A stretch of 64,000 nucleotides of DNA from Nitrospira lenta (GTDB taxonomy: Bacteria > Nitrospirota > Nitrospiria > Nitrospirales > Nitrospiraceae), in contig CAMBDY010000002.1 in assembly GCA_945865525.1 (NCBI GenBank), positions 59,188 to 123,187 of the forward strand, in the 5' to 3' direction. The first letter of the stretch is position 1. Every line of letters begins with the position of its first letter. Made by a program: the position numbers and the translations under genes. Positions 16,687 through 25,554 of this stretch are shown in pieces. The notes beneath the pieces are model-generated. The model had not been told where the DNA came from and made no database searches. It saw nothing but the letters and a program-made list of their open reading frames with translations.

Positions 16687-17223
16687 TTACTTCTCCGGAG
16701 TGTTCACTCGTGCGTAGTTCGTACACCCTCGTTCTTCTTTCAAGTCACACGCTTTGCCAAAGAATTTGAGTGCGTCTTCACGAGACTGTCGTACCCCTTT
16801 ACCAAACTCATACATCACTCCAAGATTATTACATCCAAACTTATTCCTGCCGTCACAGGATTTCCGATAGAACTCTGCTGCTTTGAAGTCGTCCTGCTTG
16901 ACGCCTTTTCCACCTTCATACATAATCCCAAGATTGAAACATCCCCCCGCAAACTTCACGCGTGAAGTGTTGCGCGCAAACTGCCCATCACAGGCTTTCT
17001 GATAGAGCTCCACCGCTTTGGATTTGTCCTGCGCGACACCTTCTCCGTTGTCATACGACACCCCAAGATAACCACATGCCCCCGCATCGCCCTGCTGACA
17101 GGCCTTAGTCAGCTCTTCAGGTGTCGCCACACGCAGTTGTTCCACAGTCATCTCCGCAGGATTACACCCCACACCTCCAAGCGTGCCTATGAGTAACAGC
17201 AGTGCTGTCAGCAACCTTCGCAT
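16687..17223 (-). CDS. Sel1-like repeat lipoprotein
   Basis: This 178-residue protein has a lipoprotein signal (hydrophobic stretch then GGVGC) and three to four Sel1-type repeats (YLGVSYDNGEGVAQD, NLGIMYEGGKGVKQD, NLGVMYEFGKGVRQS). Each repeat carries a conserved cysteine pair (KACDG...GC.N), as in the cysteine-rich Hcp proteins of Helicobacter, where they form disulfides. It probably sits in the periplasm or on a membrane and binds other proteins. GAAAGGAT precedes the ATG. Confidence 0.85.
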   Translation of the reverse strand: MRRLLTALLLLIGTLGGVGCNPAEMTVEQLRVATPEELTKACQQGDAGACGYLGVSYDNGEGVAQDKSKAVELYQKACDGQFARNTSRVKFAGGCFNLGIMYEGGKGVKQDDFKAAEFYRKSCDGRNKFGCNNLGVMYEFGKGVRQSREDALKFFGKACDLKEERGCTNYARVNTPEK

Positions 17224-17483
17224 CGTTGATATCCTTTCGTGTGGTAACGGTGCGGGAAAGTTTCTACTACATGAAGGGATATGTCAAAGAATGGAGTGAT
17301 CCGAAAGTGGGGCTTACTGGGCGAGAGATCCGTTGTTTTCAAAGAGAGATTGTGTGTAAGATGGTGCGTAAATAAAATTTCGCATCTCCTTAAAAATATC
17401 ATAAATATGTCACGACAGAAATCATCATAAGTTATTGCAATAATTGATAATTATGTATTGAGCTCTAAAGGAAATGAAACTGC
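17224..17483. other. AT-rich intergenic segment upstream of the helicase C-half
   Basis: This 260-base stretch is clearly more AT-rich than its surroundings, especially 17360-17460, and holds no credible gene. It abuts the position where the displaced helicase C-terminal half begins, so it may mark the edge of a rearrangement. AAAGGAAATG at 17467-17476 serves as ribosome site for 17484. Confidence 0.5.
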
Positions 17484-19343
17484 ATGCCTCCCTCGATCCA
17501 TCCGGTTGACCTCATCGTCGCCCTTCGCGCGAAGCACTTGACCCCTGCCATCGTCTTCCTCACGTCGCGCCGCGCGTGCGATGAGGCAATGCAGGCCTTC
17601 GACCACAGTCACATCGTCCTCCCACCTGTTCGTCAGGAGGCCATTGCCGCCGTATTGGACAAGGTGATCGCCCAGTATCCCAGCATTGCCGAACACCCGC
17701 TCATTCCAATCGTCCAACGTATCGGCGTAGCAGCGCATCACGCCGGTCACCTGCCCTCGTGGAAAATCGCAGTAGAGGAGCTGATGCGTCATGGTTGTCT
17801 CGACGCCGTCTTCGCGACGACGACGCTGGCCGCCGGGGTCGACTTTCCCGCCCGCACCGTGATCATCACGCAATCCAGCATCCGCAAGTCCCGTGACTTT
17901 ATGGACTTGACGATCGGTGAAGTGCAGCAGATTGCCGGTCGCGCAGGACGCCGCGGGAAAGATCTCGTCGGGTTCGCCATCGTCACCCCCTCCCCCTATA
18001 TTGATCTGACCGTGCTGACCAAGGGCTTCACGGGCCACCCGGAAGCCATTAATAGCCAATTCGTCATCAGCTATCCGATGGTCCTCAACCTCCTAAAAGC
18101 GCATCCCCTAGATCAAATCCAACCGATCCTCGCCAAAAGCTTTGCGCAATTCCAGCTTAACCAACGGGCAGAAGTCTTAGAACGCAAGTTGGATGATCTG
18201 CGCGTGCAAATGGATCCGTTTGGACCGCGCGTCTGCACCGACTGGATCGCAGAATGGCAGACCTTCGATCAGGTCCGCCGGCAGAAAACACACCGCGCCC
18301 CCATCAGAAAGTTTGAGTCACCAGAGATTGCCGCCCGTTTTCATTTTCTGACCCCCGGACGCGTAGTCGGTTTCGGTCGAAGCCGAGGCGTGGTCCTCCG
18401 CCAATATCGCAGTAAAGGTCAAAAGAGCCCGATGATCACGGCCCTGCGTCAAGGCGGAGGCATTACCGAATCCCCCGCCTCCACCGTGACCGAAATATCC
18501 GACCGTATCCTCGACTGTGTGGATGCGCCGGTCTATCCCTGGTGCACACCGGGAACCGTGGAGGAGTTGCTCCAAAGCCTAGATGAATTGCCAACTAAAC
18601 TACCGGAGCTTCCCATCCTGATTCCGAAGTCCAACGAGCCAATTCCTGATGCCATTGTCCAAATACTAGGCGACTTCGCCTGTCCAACCTGTCCATCGCG
18701 CGCCGCCTGCCAGAACGACTACCCCCTTGCCTCTAAGCTCCGGCAGGAACAGCAACGGCACATCAAGTCGATTCAGGCTCTGCGCACCAGTCTCTGGCAT
18801 CGGTTCCAAGAGAAGATCGACGTCCTACAGCAGTTCGGATACCTCACGCCGATGGCCCGCCTGACCGATGACGGAGAATGGGCCAGGCTCATCCGCATCG
18901 ACCACTCTCTGCTCATCACGGAACTGCTCCGGGCCAACGCCTTCAATGGTGCCGATCCCGCAATGCTGGCCGCCGTCATGTCGAGCATCTCCAATGACGA
19001 CGATCGCCCTGGCTCCTTTCCCCGCGTCAGTTCAGGACTGGCCTCATTGCTCGGACAGGTGCGCAAATTGGCTGCATCGTTGTCGCCACATGAAGAGCCC
19101 CCACTCTTGCGAGCCGATATCGCTGCGGTAACGGAACGATGGATCGGCGATCCCACCCTCACCTGGATCGGTCTCTGTAAAAGCACCTCGATGGCTGAAG
19201 GGGATATCTATCGCCTCTTGGCACGAACCTTGGAGTTTTTGTCTCAACTCCATACGCTTAAAGCGACGCACCCAGGATTGGCAGACACCGCCTCACGGGC
19301 CATCGCCGCCTTGCGCCGCGGTGTGCTGGAGGAATTACCCTAA
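17484..19343 (+). CDS. Ski2-like DExH helicase, C-terminal half (detached)
   Basis: This 619-residue protein begins inside what is normally the middle of a Ski2/Mtr4-type helicase. It has motif IV (PAIVFLTSRRACDEAM), motif V (TLAAGVDFPARTVII) and motif VI (QQIAGRAGRRG), then a winged-helix and helical C-terminal region with a cysteine cluster (CPTCPSRAACQNDYP) and a DSHCT-like end. It has no Walker A or DExH box; those are in the separate gene at 19427, downstream. AAAGGAAATG precedes the ATG. On its own it cannot hydrolyse ATP, but the two products could reassemble. Full-length relatives would be about 1000 residues. Confidence 0.8.
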   Translation: MPPSIHPVDLIVALRAKHLTPAIVFLTSRRACDEAMQAFDHSHIVLPPVRQEAIAAVLDKVIAQYPSIAEHPLIPIVQRIGVAAHHAGHLPSWKIAVEELMRHGCLDAVFATTTLAAGVDFPARTVIITQSSIRKSRDFMDLTIGEVQQIAGRAGRRGKDLVGFAIVTPSPYIDLTVLTKGFTGHPEAINSQFVISYPMVLNLLKAHPLDQIQPILAKSFAQFQLNQRAEVLERKLDDLRVQMDPFGPRVCTDWIAEWQTFDQVRRQKTHRAPIRKFESPEIAARFHFLTPGRVVGFGRSRGVVLRQYRSKGQKSPMITALRQGGGITESPASTVTEISDRILDCVDAPVYPWCTPGTVEELLQSLDELPTKLPELPILIPKSNEPIPDAIVQILGDFACPTCPSRAACQNDYPLASKLRQEQQRHIKSIQALRTSLWHRFQEKIDVLQQFGYLTPMARLTDDGEWARLIRIDHSLLITELLRANAFNGADPAMLAAVMSSISNDDDRPGSFPRVSSGLASLLGQVRKLAASLSPHEEPPLLRADIAAVTERWIGDPTLTWIGLCKSTSMAEGDIYRLLARTLEFLSQLHTLKATHPGLADTASRAIAALRRGVLEELP

Positions 19344-19386
19344 GAAAAGGCGTGTCGGGATATGGGAACATGGGTGGCTGCCTTGC

Positions 19387-19392
19387 TATACT
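19387..19392 (+). promoter_or_regulatory. Extended -10 promoter of the helicase N-half
   Basis: TGC followed by TATACT forms an extended -10 element (TGnTATACT) about 35 bases before the N-half start at 19427. No convincing -35 is present, as is usual for extended -10 promoters. This suggests that the N-half carries the original promoter of the once intact helicase gene. Confidence 0.4.
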
Positions 19393-19426
19393 TAATTTTC
19401 TTTATCGCTTCTAACCCCAACCAACT

Positions 19427-20494
19427 ATGACGACCGAAGAACTAGAACAACTGCTGGCTCAACAACCTATCGCCCTCTTGCATCGTCTGGCACGAGGGCG
19501 GGTGCAGCGGCATTTCCGTGCCGGCAAGCGCCGCTTGATCGAAGTCTTGCTGCGCCACTCCGCGGAGAATCGCGCCGGTTTCGAATCCGACCTCATGACC
19601 TTGATCGGGGAGAAACCGGTTCAACCGGCTCCAGCCCCTCCGCATGCCACAACTGTACGAAAGTCGAAGCTCTCGGCGCCGCCGTACCGCCTTGGGAAAA
19701 GACCAGCAGGACCGGAATCGCAGGAGCCAGGCATCACTCTCGCCACTTGGCTAGAAGGACTGGGAGTGCCATCCTCGTTGCAGCCCTTTATTCCAGATGC
19801 CTGGCAGGAGAACGCCATCGCTAAATTGCGAGAGAGCGACGTGGTCGTGAGCGTGCCAACGGGAAGTGGCAAAACCTATGTCGCAGTCGAAGCCGCTCGC
19901 CGTGCCATCGCAGAGAACCGGACCGTTATCTATACCTCGCCGCTCAAGGCCCTCTCCAATACGAAGTACACGGAGTTCTCGAAAATCTTCGGAGCGGACC
20001 AAGTTGGCATCCTGACCGGAGACCGGCGCGAAAACAGACAAGCACCCCTCCTGATCATGACGACGGAAATTCTGCGCAATCTGCTCTACGACGCAGGCGG
20101 CGGTGAAATCGACGTGAGGTTGGATACGTTGGGCTTGGTGATTTTGGACGAGTCGCAGTATATCGCAGATCCCGAACGGGGGGTTGTCTGGGAAGAAACC
20201 ATCATCTTCTGTCCAAGCCAAGCGAAACTGCTTTTACTCTCGGCTTCGATCGGTAATCCCCATGACATTGCCGACTGGCTCACGTCGATCAGACAAATGC
20301 CCTGCCACTTGATCAAGCATAGCACCCGCACCGTGCCGCTGCGGGCCGGCTACCTCCATCCAAACGGCAAACTCTCGCCACTCTTTCGCACCGTCGGCAT
20401 TCCCCATGGGCATCAAGGACATCTCCATCCGGAAGCCAAACGGCTCTTTGCACAATACGAAGACGAAACTCAGCCATCAGGGCGCCGCCGCTAG
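19427..20494 (+). CDS. Ski2-like DExH helicase, N-terminal half
   Basis: This 355-residue protein holds the first RecA-like domain of a Ski2-type helicase: Walker A VPTGSGKTYVAVEAA, motif Ia TSPLKALSNTKY, motif Ib MTTEILRNLLYD, motif II DESQ (a DExH variant) in LVILDESQYIADPERGVVWEE, and motif III LLSASIGNP. A helical N-terminal region of about 110 residues precedes it. It stops after ETQPSGRRR, where the reading frame is lost; homologous sequence continues in other frames to about 20578. Motifs IV-VI lie in the gene upstream at 17484, so the order of halves is reversed. The two may act as a split enzyme or be decaying. Confidence 0.8.
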   Translation: MTTEELEQLLAQQPIALLHRLARGRVQRHFRAGKRRLIEVLLRHSAENRAGFESDLMTLIGEKPVQPAPAPPHATTVRKSKLSAPPYRLGKRPAGPESQEPGITLATWLEGLGVPSSLQPFIPDAWQENAIAKLRESDVVVSVPTGSGKTYVAVEAARRAIAENRTVIYTSPLKALSNTKYTEFSKIFGADQVGILTGDRRENRQAPLLIMTTEILRNLLYDAGGGEIDVRLDTLGLVILDESQYIADPERGVVWEETIIFCPSQAKLLLLSASIGNPHDIADWLTSIRQMPCHLIKHSTRTVPLRAGYLHPNGKLSPLFRTVGIPHGHQGHLHPEAKRLFAQYEDETQPSGRRR

Positions 20495-20578
20495 CTATTC
20501 AGATCTCTGTAAAAAAAGAAAAGAACGGCGGAAGTTGTCCCCTGCATCGTGCCAAGTCCCTTGACCCGCAAGCCCTGA
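20480..20578 (+). pseudogene. Frameshifted remnant of the helicase linker
   Basis: After the N-half frame is lost, helicase-like sequence continues: GAAASYSDLCKK in the +1-shifted frame (20481-20516), then KKKRTAEVVPCIVPSPLTRK back in the original frame (20513-20575). The second switch falls on a run of seven A. The latter part would join to the PSIHPVDLIVAL start of the detached C-half. I therefore read this as the broken junction of a formerly continuous gene. Homopolymer sequencing error could explain one shift. Confidence 0.6.
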
Positions 20579-20684
20579 GCCCTGTATAACCGCTGGCTGG
20601 CGACAGTACTGATTGCCCCGTCCACCTTCTGCATAATTGTCAGAGGGTGTTATCTGAAGCTCGGTGAAACTGTGCTTCTCCAAT

Positions 20685-20760
20685 GCGCCCGTAGCTCAAT
20701 GGATAGAGCATCTGACTACGGATCAGAAGGCTATAGGTTCAAGTCCTATCGGGCGCACCA
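20685..20760 (+). tRNA. tRNA-Arg (ACG)
   Basis: A full cloverleaf can be drawn: acceptor GCGCCCG (20685-20691) pairs with CGGGCGC (20750-20756), discriminator A, encoded CCA. The D-arm contains AGCTCAATGGATAGAGC, the anticodon stem TCTGA/TCAGA encloses CTACGGA with anticodon ACG, and the T-arm reads GGTTCAAGTCC. It lies about 110 bases after the end of the broken helicase segment. Confidence 0.96.
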
Positions 20761-20768
20761 CCTCATTC

Positions 20769-21623
20769 TCACCGCCCCCCGCTGAGTTCCTTCCTGGCTA
20801 GTGAACGCATCATCACCGGATCGTTGTAGGCCACCTCGCTCAAAGCATCCATGATATGGAGTCCTTTTTCCGCCACCAACTCCTTAGCCTGCGCATAACT
20901 CTTCGATGTAAATCGCGCCACGGCCGGTTGCCCATTGACAATCTGACAAGCCAGGATCTCGCCATTCACCTCCAGCGTGCCTCCCTGTTCAACCAGCGTC
21001 TTGGCCTGCGCCGACGTAATACCATGAAGCTTCGCAAACTCCTCTAGCCCGCCCGTTTCAACCAATCGGCCATCCGGCATAATACAAAGCCGCTTGAAAT
21101 GGGGCGACCAATCCTTACGGAAATCAATGTACTTGATGTCTCCACCCTTGGCGACCACGCGGTCCAATGTCCGATAGTCAAGTCCAAGGTTCTTCTGTTG
21201 CAACTTCGCCTTCAATTCCTCAGGCAACGTGCGGGTGAACACCTGAAGCGCGGTCTCGAGAAGCATCAGCGATCGTGCCTGTGCCAACTGCTCGGCTTCA
21301 GCAAACTGCATAAGATCCAGCACAAAGCTCTGCTTGGGAGCGACAGCGGCAGGGTCGATGATGCAAGCGAACAGCCCTCGCGTGAGTAGTCCCTCCATCT
21401 GCGGATAGACATACACCCCCCCTTCCGTCAGAAGCGTCACCATTGTCTCCAGCGGAACCTCATAGCTCTCCGACAGGACTCTCGCATGACCCGGAAGGTC
21501 TTCCTGGTGCGTCATAGCACACACCGTGACATTGCCCGGCGCATCAAACTCAGAATAATCCTCGATGACGTTGTACAGCACCGTGGGCTTTGGCTTGTCG
21601 GATTTTTTCTTTATTTTAAACAT
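20769..21623 (-). CDS. Hypothetical protein of unknown family
   Basis: This 284-residue cytoplasmic-looking protein begins with a lysine-rich tail (MFKIKKKSDKPKP). It contains a helical middle (about 105-160, AEAEQLAQARSLMLLETALQVF) and a C-terminal part with GLEEFAKLHGITSAQAKTLVEQGG, which resembles a small helix-hairpin or S4-like module with GTLEVNG. No signal peptide or membrane helix is seen. It converges on tRNA-Arg with only eight bases between. I do not recognise the family, so no function is given. Confidence 0.7.
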   Translation of the reverse strand: MFKIKKKSDKPKPTVLYNVIEDYSEFDAPGNVTVCAMTHQEDLPGHARVLSESYEVPLETMVTLLTEGGVYVYPQMEGLLTRGLFACIIDPAAVAPKQSFVLDLMQFAEAEQLAQARSLMLLETALQVFTRTLPEELKAKLQQKNLGLDYRTLDRVVAKGGDIKYIDFRKDWSPHFKRLCIMPDGRLVETGGLEEFAKLHGITSAQAKTLVEQGGTLEVNGEILACQIVNGQPAVARFTSKSYAQAKELVAEKGLHIMDALSEVAYNDPVMMRSLARKELSGGR

Positions 21624-21683
21624 GAGATATATAGCTCCATACTACTGATATCATACAAATAAATCTTGCTATGCTGACAGATT

Positions 21684-23432
21684 CTAGTAGGCTGGTAGCG
21701 TCATTAATCGTTTATCTTCAACTGGCTGGCCAACTGTAAAATGATAGAGCGACTGGAACGAATGGCCCTTGACTCCTATGATCTCATGGACCGGATCGTC
21801 GAAGAAGCAGCCGATCCCGGTGCCTCGCATCCCTACCGCCTCCGCCTCAAGATAGAGTATCTGGCCCAGCAAACCAGCTTCCCAGAACAAACGCGGATAC
21901 TGCCAAGCCCCTCCCTCACGTAAGCGCCCATCAAACTCCGCAAGCATCCCCAACGAGAACGCACTATCCCCTGCAATGTCTTGATGGCAACTGAGCTGCA
22001 CCGCTGTCTTCTTGGCATCTCCTTCCAGCAACCAATAGAGCGGCAACGTCTCAGGACAACCTGGTACTGGAGTCCAAATCAATTCTTCGTTCATCGATTG
22101 CTGGAGCACGGGCAATTTTTCACGGTCACGCACAAGAACATACAACCCCGGTGTCAATTCCGCCACGCGATGTACGAACAGCAAAAGATGAATAGCCGGC
22201 TTCCAGGACAAGACGTCCCAGGGCATCGGGCGATCTAATTGTGGCAGCTCCGCCGCAGGCAGAACTCGGTCCAACAGCTGAAAAAATGTAGCGGATGCCA
22301 TGGCGGTCTTACCGTCGAACGAAACGGCACTTCGGCGTTGACGGATGATCTGGCCTGCGGAGGAGGCCGCATGATTCGTGAACGGTAAAAGCTGAGACAG
22401 CCTAGCCGTGGGCCCAGCGACAGAGGTCTGCTCCTGAGAGGTTTTCCAGCTTGCAGCGGCCACCTCGTCAATAATCTCCCACTGCACCCCGTGCTCTCCA
22501 CTTAACCGATTGGCCCTCCCGCGCCAAGCTCCGGCTGCCAGAGTCTGTATGAGTGCGGGATCGAGAAATAGTGGGATCTCCGTCGGCTCGCCATGTTTCA
22601 CATCGACGGCTTCACCGGTCACGTCTCCAGATGGCCAAACCACTGCCAGGCAGTCCGGATGCTCTGGCTCACCGACGTCAAAATCCTCTCCGCGGTCGGC
22701 GCCTAACAAGGTGGCAACCGTATCTTGCGCGACTCCATCCAAGAGCACCATGCTCCAGCCAAGAGTCGCCGCTGCAATCCTGGCCGTGCCAATTGCGTGG
22801 CCCACATCATGATTGCAGTAGCGGAACGCACGTTCGCCATACTTCCACGCTTCCCGCCAATGGATCGACGTCAACCCAATCAGAAAGGACTGAGCCGGGA
22901 ACGGCGCAAGAAGCCGTGCCACGACACCTGCGTCAAACTCCGTTCGTAACTCGAGCCCATGTTCCTTTGGTGCGTAGTGGTAGAGCCCGGCCCTCAGATC
23001 CAGCCCCTCCATCTGCGGCAGGATAAGATAGCCTTCAGTCGGATGAAGATTCCCCGATGACGGATTGACTCGAAGCGCCCACTGCATGCTCCCGCCCCGC
23101 TTCCGCGCCGATAGTGCCAGTGCCAGTTCAAAAAACCGTGACAGCCCAGGTAACATGACCGGCGTGGATGGCACCACCCCCCGTTGATAGATCGCGTCAT
23201 AGAACGGAGAGACTGGCTCGTCATCAGGCCTCAGCCGTGGCAACGGAACAAACAACGCCCCGTCATATCGACGAAAAGGATCAGGCTGACTTGCCCAGTC
23301 GAGATGCCCTAGCGAACGGGCATAGCGATTAAAATGATGTTTGGTTTGGACGTGATACCGGATCACGCGATCGATAGGATCGGTCGGCGCAGTCTCGTCT
23401 GGTTCACGGTACAAGGGAATTTCTGTGGCCAT
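21684..23432 (-). CDS. SagB/ThcOx-type nitroreductase-family protein, two tandem domains
   Basis: This 582-residue protein starts at the ATG at 23432 (MATEIPLYREPDE); the open frame runs further upstream but that part overlaps a divergent gene and looks non-coding. Two copies of an FMN-binding nitroreductase-like fold are visible: the first with SGNLHPTEGYLI and GHAIGTARIAAATLGW, the second starting at RQRRSAVSFDGKTAM and ending GIGCFFDDPVHE. SGNLHPTE is typical of SagB-type oxidoreductases, which oxidise azolines in peptide natural products. No precursor peptide or cyclodehydratase is nearby, so a general redox role is as likely. Confidence 0.8.
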   Translation of the reverse strand: MATEIPLYREPDETAPTDPIDRVIRYHVQTKHHFNRYARSLGHLDWASQPDPFRRYDGALFVPLPRLRPDDEPVSPFYDAIYQRGVVPSTPVMLPGLSRFFELALALSARKRGGSMQWALRVNPSSGNLHPTEGYLILPQMEGLDLRAGLYHYAPKEHGLELRTEFDAGVVARLLAPFPAQSFLIGLTSIHWREAWKYGERAFRYCNHDVGHAIGTARIAAATLGWSMVLLDGVAQDTVATLLGADRGEDFDVGEPEHPDCLAVVWPSGDVTGEAVDVKHGEPTEIPLFLDPALIQTLAAGAWRGRANRLSGEHGVQWEIIDEVAAASWKTSQEQTSVAGPTARLSQLLPFTNHAASSAGQIIRQRRSAVSFDGKTAMASATFFQLLDRVLPAAELPQLDRPMPWDVLSWKPAIHLLLFVHRVAELTPGLYVLVRDREKLPVLQQSMNEELIWTPVPGCPETLPLYWLLEGDAKKTAVQLSCHQDIAGDSAFSLGMLAEFDGRLREGGAWQYPRLFWEAGLLGQILYLEAEAVGMRGTGIGCFFDDPVHEIIGVKGHSFQSLYHFTVGQPVEDKRLMTLPAY

Positions 23433-23543
23433 CGCAATAGGTTCCCACAGTCTACAGAGCCACAGGAAGAAAAGTAAATGTACGCATTGACCTCCTTTTC
23501 TCCCTCCACGTATGCTGCAACCACCTAGCCCAAGAGGAACCCA

Positions 23544-23972
23544 ATGCAATTTGATCCAGCACTTGCCGCGCAACAAGCCTTTAGCCAGGCCGACGCCCAT
23601 CGCGAACTCGGAGCCGACTGGGACGAAGCGGTCGAAGCCGAAGCTACTTTTTCCTCCACTGCCGGCTCCACGGCACGAACTGCCTACGAGCAACTTCTCG
23701 CACTCGCCACCCGCTATCCCCAAGCCCACTACTACCACGCCTTCTGCATCTTCATTACCTGGCAGCAGGTTACGGAAGAAACTATCGCTCATCATTTCCA
23801 GACCGGGGTGATGCTCTGTGAAGCCTATCTCCTTTCTCCGGAATCGAAAGATCCGCAAGACATCGCAGACGTCACCGAACTCTACGGTTCATTCCGCGAT
23901 GGGTTGGGGCTCAATGAAGAGGATCAGATTCAAGTTGAATTTGAACGCGACGAACCAAAGGGCGGAGACTAA
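23544..23972 (+). CDS. Hypothetical acidic protein
   Basis: This 142-residue protein is helical and acidic, with a tryptophan/tyrosine-rich middle (LATRYPQAHYYHAFCIFITWQQ) and an acidic tail. AGAGGAAC precedes the ATG. It is followed 14 bases later by the TPR protein, so the two are probably co-expressed; the helix spacing could itself be a degenerate TPR. No family is recognised. Confidence 0.65.
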   Translation: MQFDPALAAQQAFSQADAHRELGADWDEAVEAEATFSSTAGSTARTAYEQLLALATRYPQAHYYHAFCIFITWQQVTEETIAHHFQTGVMLCEAYLLSPESKDPQDIADVTELYGSFRDGLGLNEEDQIQVEFERDEPKGGD

Positions 23973-23986
23973 AGACTTCACGAAGA

Positions 23987-24754
23987 ATGTCTGACGACCA
24001 CAAACATCGTGCCCGCATCTTCCTCCATCGCGGCCAACTCGCTCAGGCCAAAGCGGCCTACGAACAGGCTGTCGCCACTGATCGCCTAAGTCTTAATCAG
24101 GGAGCCCTCTCTGACTCGCTCGGGAACCTCGGAAACGTCTGCGCCCTCTCAGGTGCTCTTGATCAAGCAGAAGACTGCTACAGAGAAGTTCTTGCGATTC
24201 AGCGGACGGAACAGAATCAACAGGCCATCGGCCAGACCCTCGTGAACCTTGGCAACCTCCACGTCGGAGCCGGCACACCGGAGAAGGCGCGTCCCTATTA
24301 CCTCGAAGCCCTTGATCTTCTTACCCCTTTAAACGATCACCGAGCGCTCGGCATCCTCTACCATAATCTCGGACTGGAGAAGGCGTGCCAGAGCGAATGG
24401 GAAGCAGCCACCACCTACTTCACCCGCGCGCTCGATGCCCACCGCATCGTTGGTAATGAGGAGGGGCTGGCACTCACCTATAGTCAGATGGGCAAAACGT
24501 ATCTGGATGCCAGCGACCTCCGGCCAGCGGAGAAATGTTTCAATAACGCATCTGAACATTTCGTCAAGCTTGGCAATGCGCCTGGCGAAGCAGCGGTCCT
24601 GCGCCTGCTAACCGACGTCTACCTCCGCGTTGCCGATCGCATCTCGGCCATTCGCTGTCGCGAGCGTGTCCTGTTCCTCGCCACCCATTACAACCTACCT
24701 GAGCTGAACCAGGATCTGGCAGCGCTGCACCAGATTCGCCAATCGCCCCCTTGA
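23987..24754 (+). CDS. TPR-repeat protein
   Basis: This 255-residue protein consists of about five to six tetratricopeptide repeats from end to end, e.g. HRGQLAQAKAAYEQAVATD, SLGNLGNVCALSGALDQAEDCYREVL, TLVNLGNLHVGAGTPEKARPYYLEAL and YHNLGLEKACQSEWEAATTYFTRAL. There is no signal peptide, so it is probably a cytoplasmic scaffold. It forms a likely unit with the gene at 23544. Partner proteins are not evident. Confidence 0.82.
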   Translation: MSDDHKHRARIFLHRGQLAQAKAAYEQAVATDRLSLNQGALSDSLGNLGNVCALSGALDQAEDCYREVLAIQRTEQNQQAIGQTLVNLGNLHVGAGTPEKARPYYLEALDLLTPLNDHRALGILYHNLGLEKACQSEWEAATTYFTRALDAHRIVGNEEGLALTYSQMGKTYLDASDLRPAEKCFNNASEHFVKLGNAPGEAAVLRLLTDVYLRVADRISAIRCRERVLFLATHYNLPELNQDLAALHQIRQSPP

Positions 24755-24854
24755 CCCCTTGGATGGTTCGCGCCACGCTTACAGCCGATCAGAAGTCTGG
24801 CTCTCGTCTTTCGTCTAGTGGTAAGATGAATCTCGCTGTTACGAGGAGGCTATC

Positions 24855-25172
24855 GTGGATCTTGATTCATTCCGACAAATGGTTGCCAAAAATCCGAAGG
24901 GCTTTCTCGGCCGTTACGGGCTTGGTAACAAACTCATTCAGGAAAAGGGTAATCTAGAGGAGGCCATCGAGCATCTTCTCGTCGCCACCCAACTGGACCC
25001 AACCCATGTCGCCTCACACCTGGGGCTCGGACGCGCCTTAGCCTCGTTGGGACGAAAAGAGGAGGCGAAACCCGTCTTGCGCGCCGGTATCGACGCCGCA
25101 CGCTCCGGCCGATCTAATGGAGGCGTGGACCTCGTCCCTGAAATGGAAGCCTTGCTGCGGACCTTGGGATAG
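24855..25172 (+). CDS. Short TPR-repeat protein
   Basis: This 105-residue protein starts at a GTG with a strong GAGGAGG site and contains two TPR-like units (GLGNKLIQEKGNLEEAIEHLLVATQLDPTHVASHLGLGRALASLGRKEEAKPVL split across helices). It is a small cytoplasmic adaptor by appearance. The gene at 25203 follows in the same direction. Confidence 0.75.
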   Translation: MDLDSFRQMVAKNPKGFLGRYGLGNKLIQEKGNLEEAIEHLLVATQLDPTHVASHLGLGRALASLGRKEEAKPVLRAGIDAARSGRSNGGVDLVPEMEALLRTLG

Positions 25173-25202
25173 CGAACCGGATCGTTACAGCGAAGGAGGC
25201 CC

Positions 25203-25403
25203 ATGAAAATTGAAATGGCTCGAGAGCGTATTGAATTGGCTATGGCCCAATATGGCGCCCAAGCTGGGATGGCCATCGACCTGGTGATCAACGAAGTCCG
25301 CTCCGATCTCGGCGCGACTACCGCCAACGAACTGATCGACGAGTTCGACCTCGAACTCCAGTACAACATCGCACCGCTCGAATCGGACTCCTCCAACAGC
25401 TAG
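25203..25403 (+). CDS. Small hypothetical protein
   Basis: This 66-residue acidic helical protein has a strong ribosome site (GAAGGAGG). It contains MAQYGAQAGMAIDLVINEVRSDLG followed by ANELIDEFDLELQYNI. No motif is recognised. The spacing of 30 bases after the short TPR gene suggests joint transcription. Confidence 0.65.
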   Translation: MKIEMARERIELAMAQYGAQAGMAIDLVINEVRSDLGATTANELIDEFDLELQYNIAPLESDSSNS

Positions 25404-25554
25404 CCATCCGCATCCGGCCGTCGTATCTCGTGAGCCGATTCTAGCTCATCCCACAGGTAACGCTTGACCTTGATTCGCCCGCCCGTTACAACCTCCTGAG
25501 ACAGGTGCATTACTCGAAAGACTGATAGGACTCATTGAGCTGGTACCAAGCACC

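Noticed and set aside
23433..23858. N-terminal extension of the SagB-like frame
   Set aside because: The 142 extra codons overlap the divergent gene at 23544 and read as low-complexity glycine-rich sequence; the ATG at 23432 begins the natural protein.
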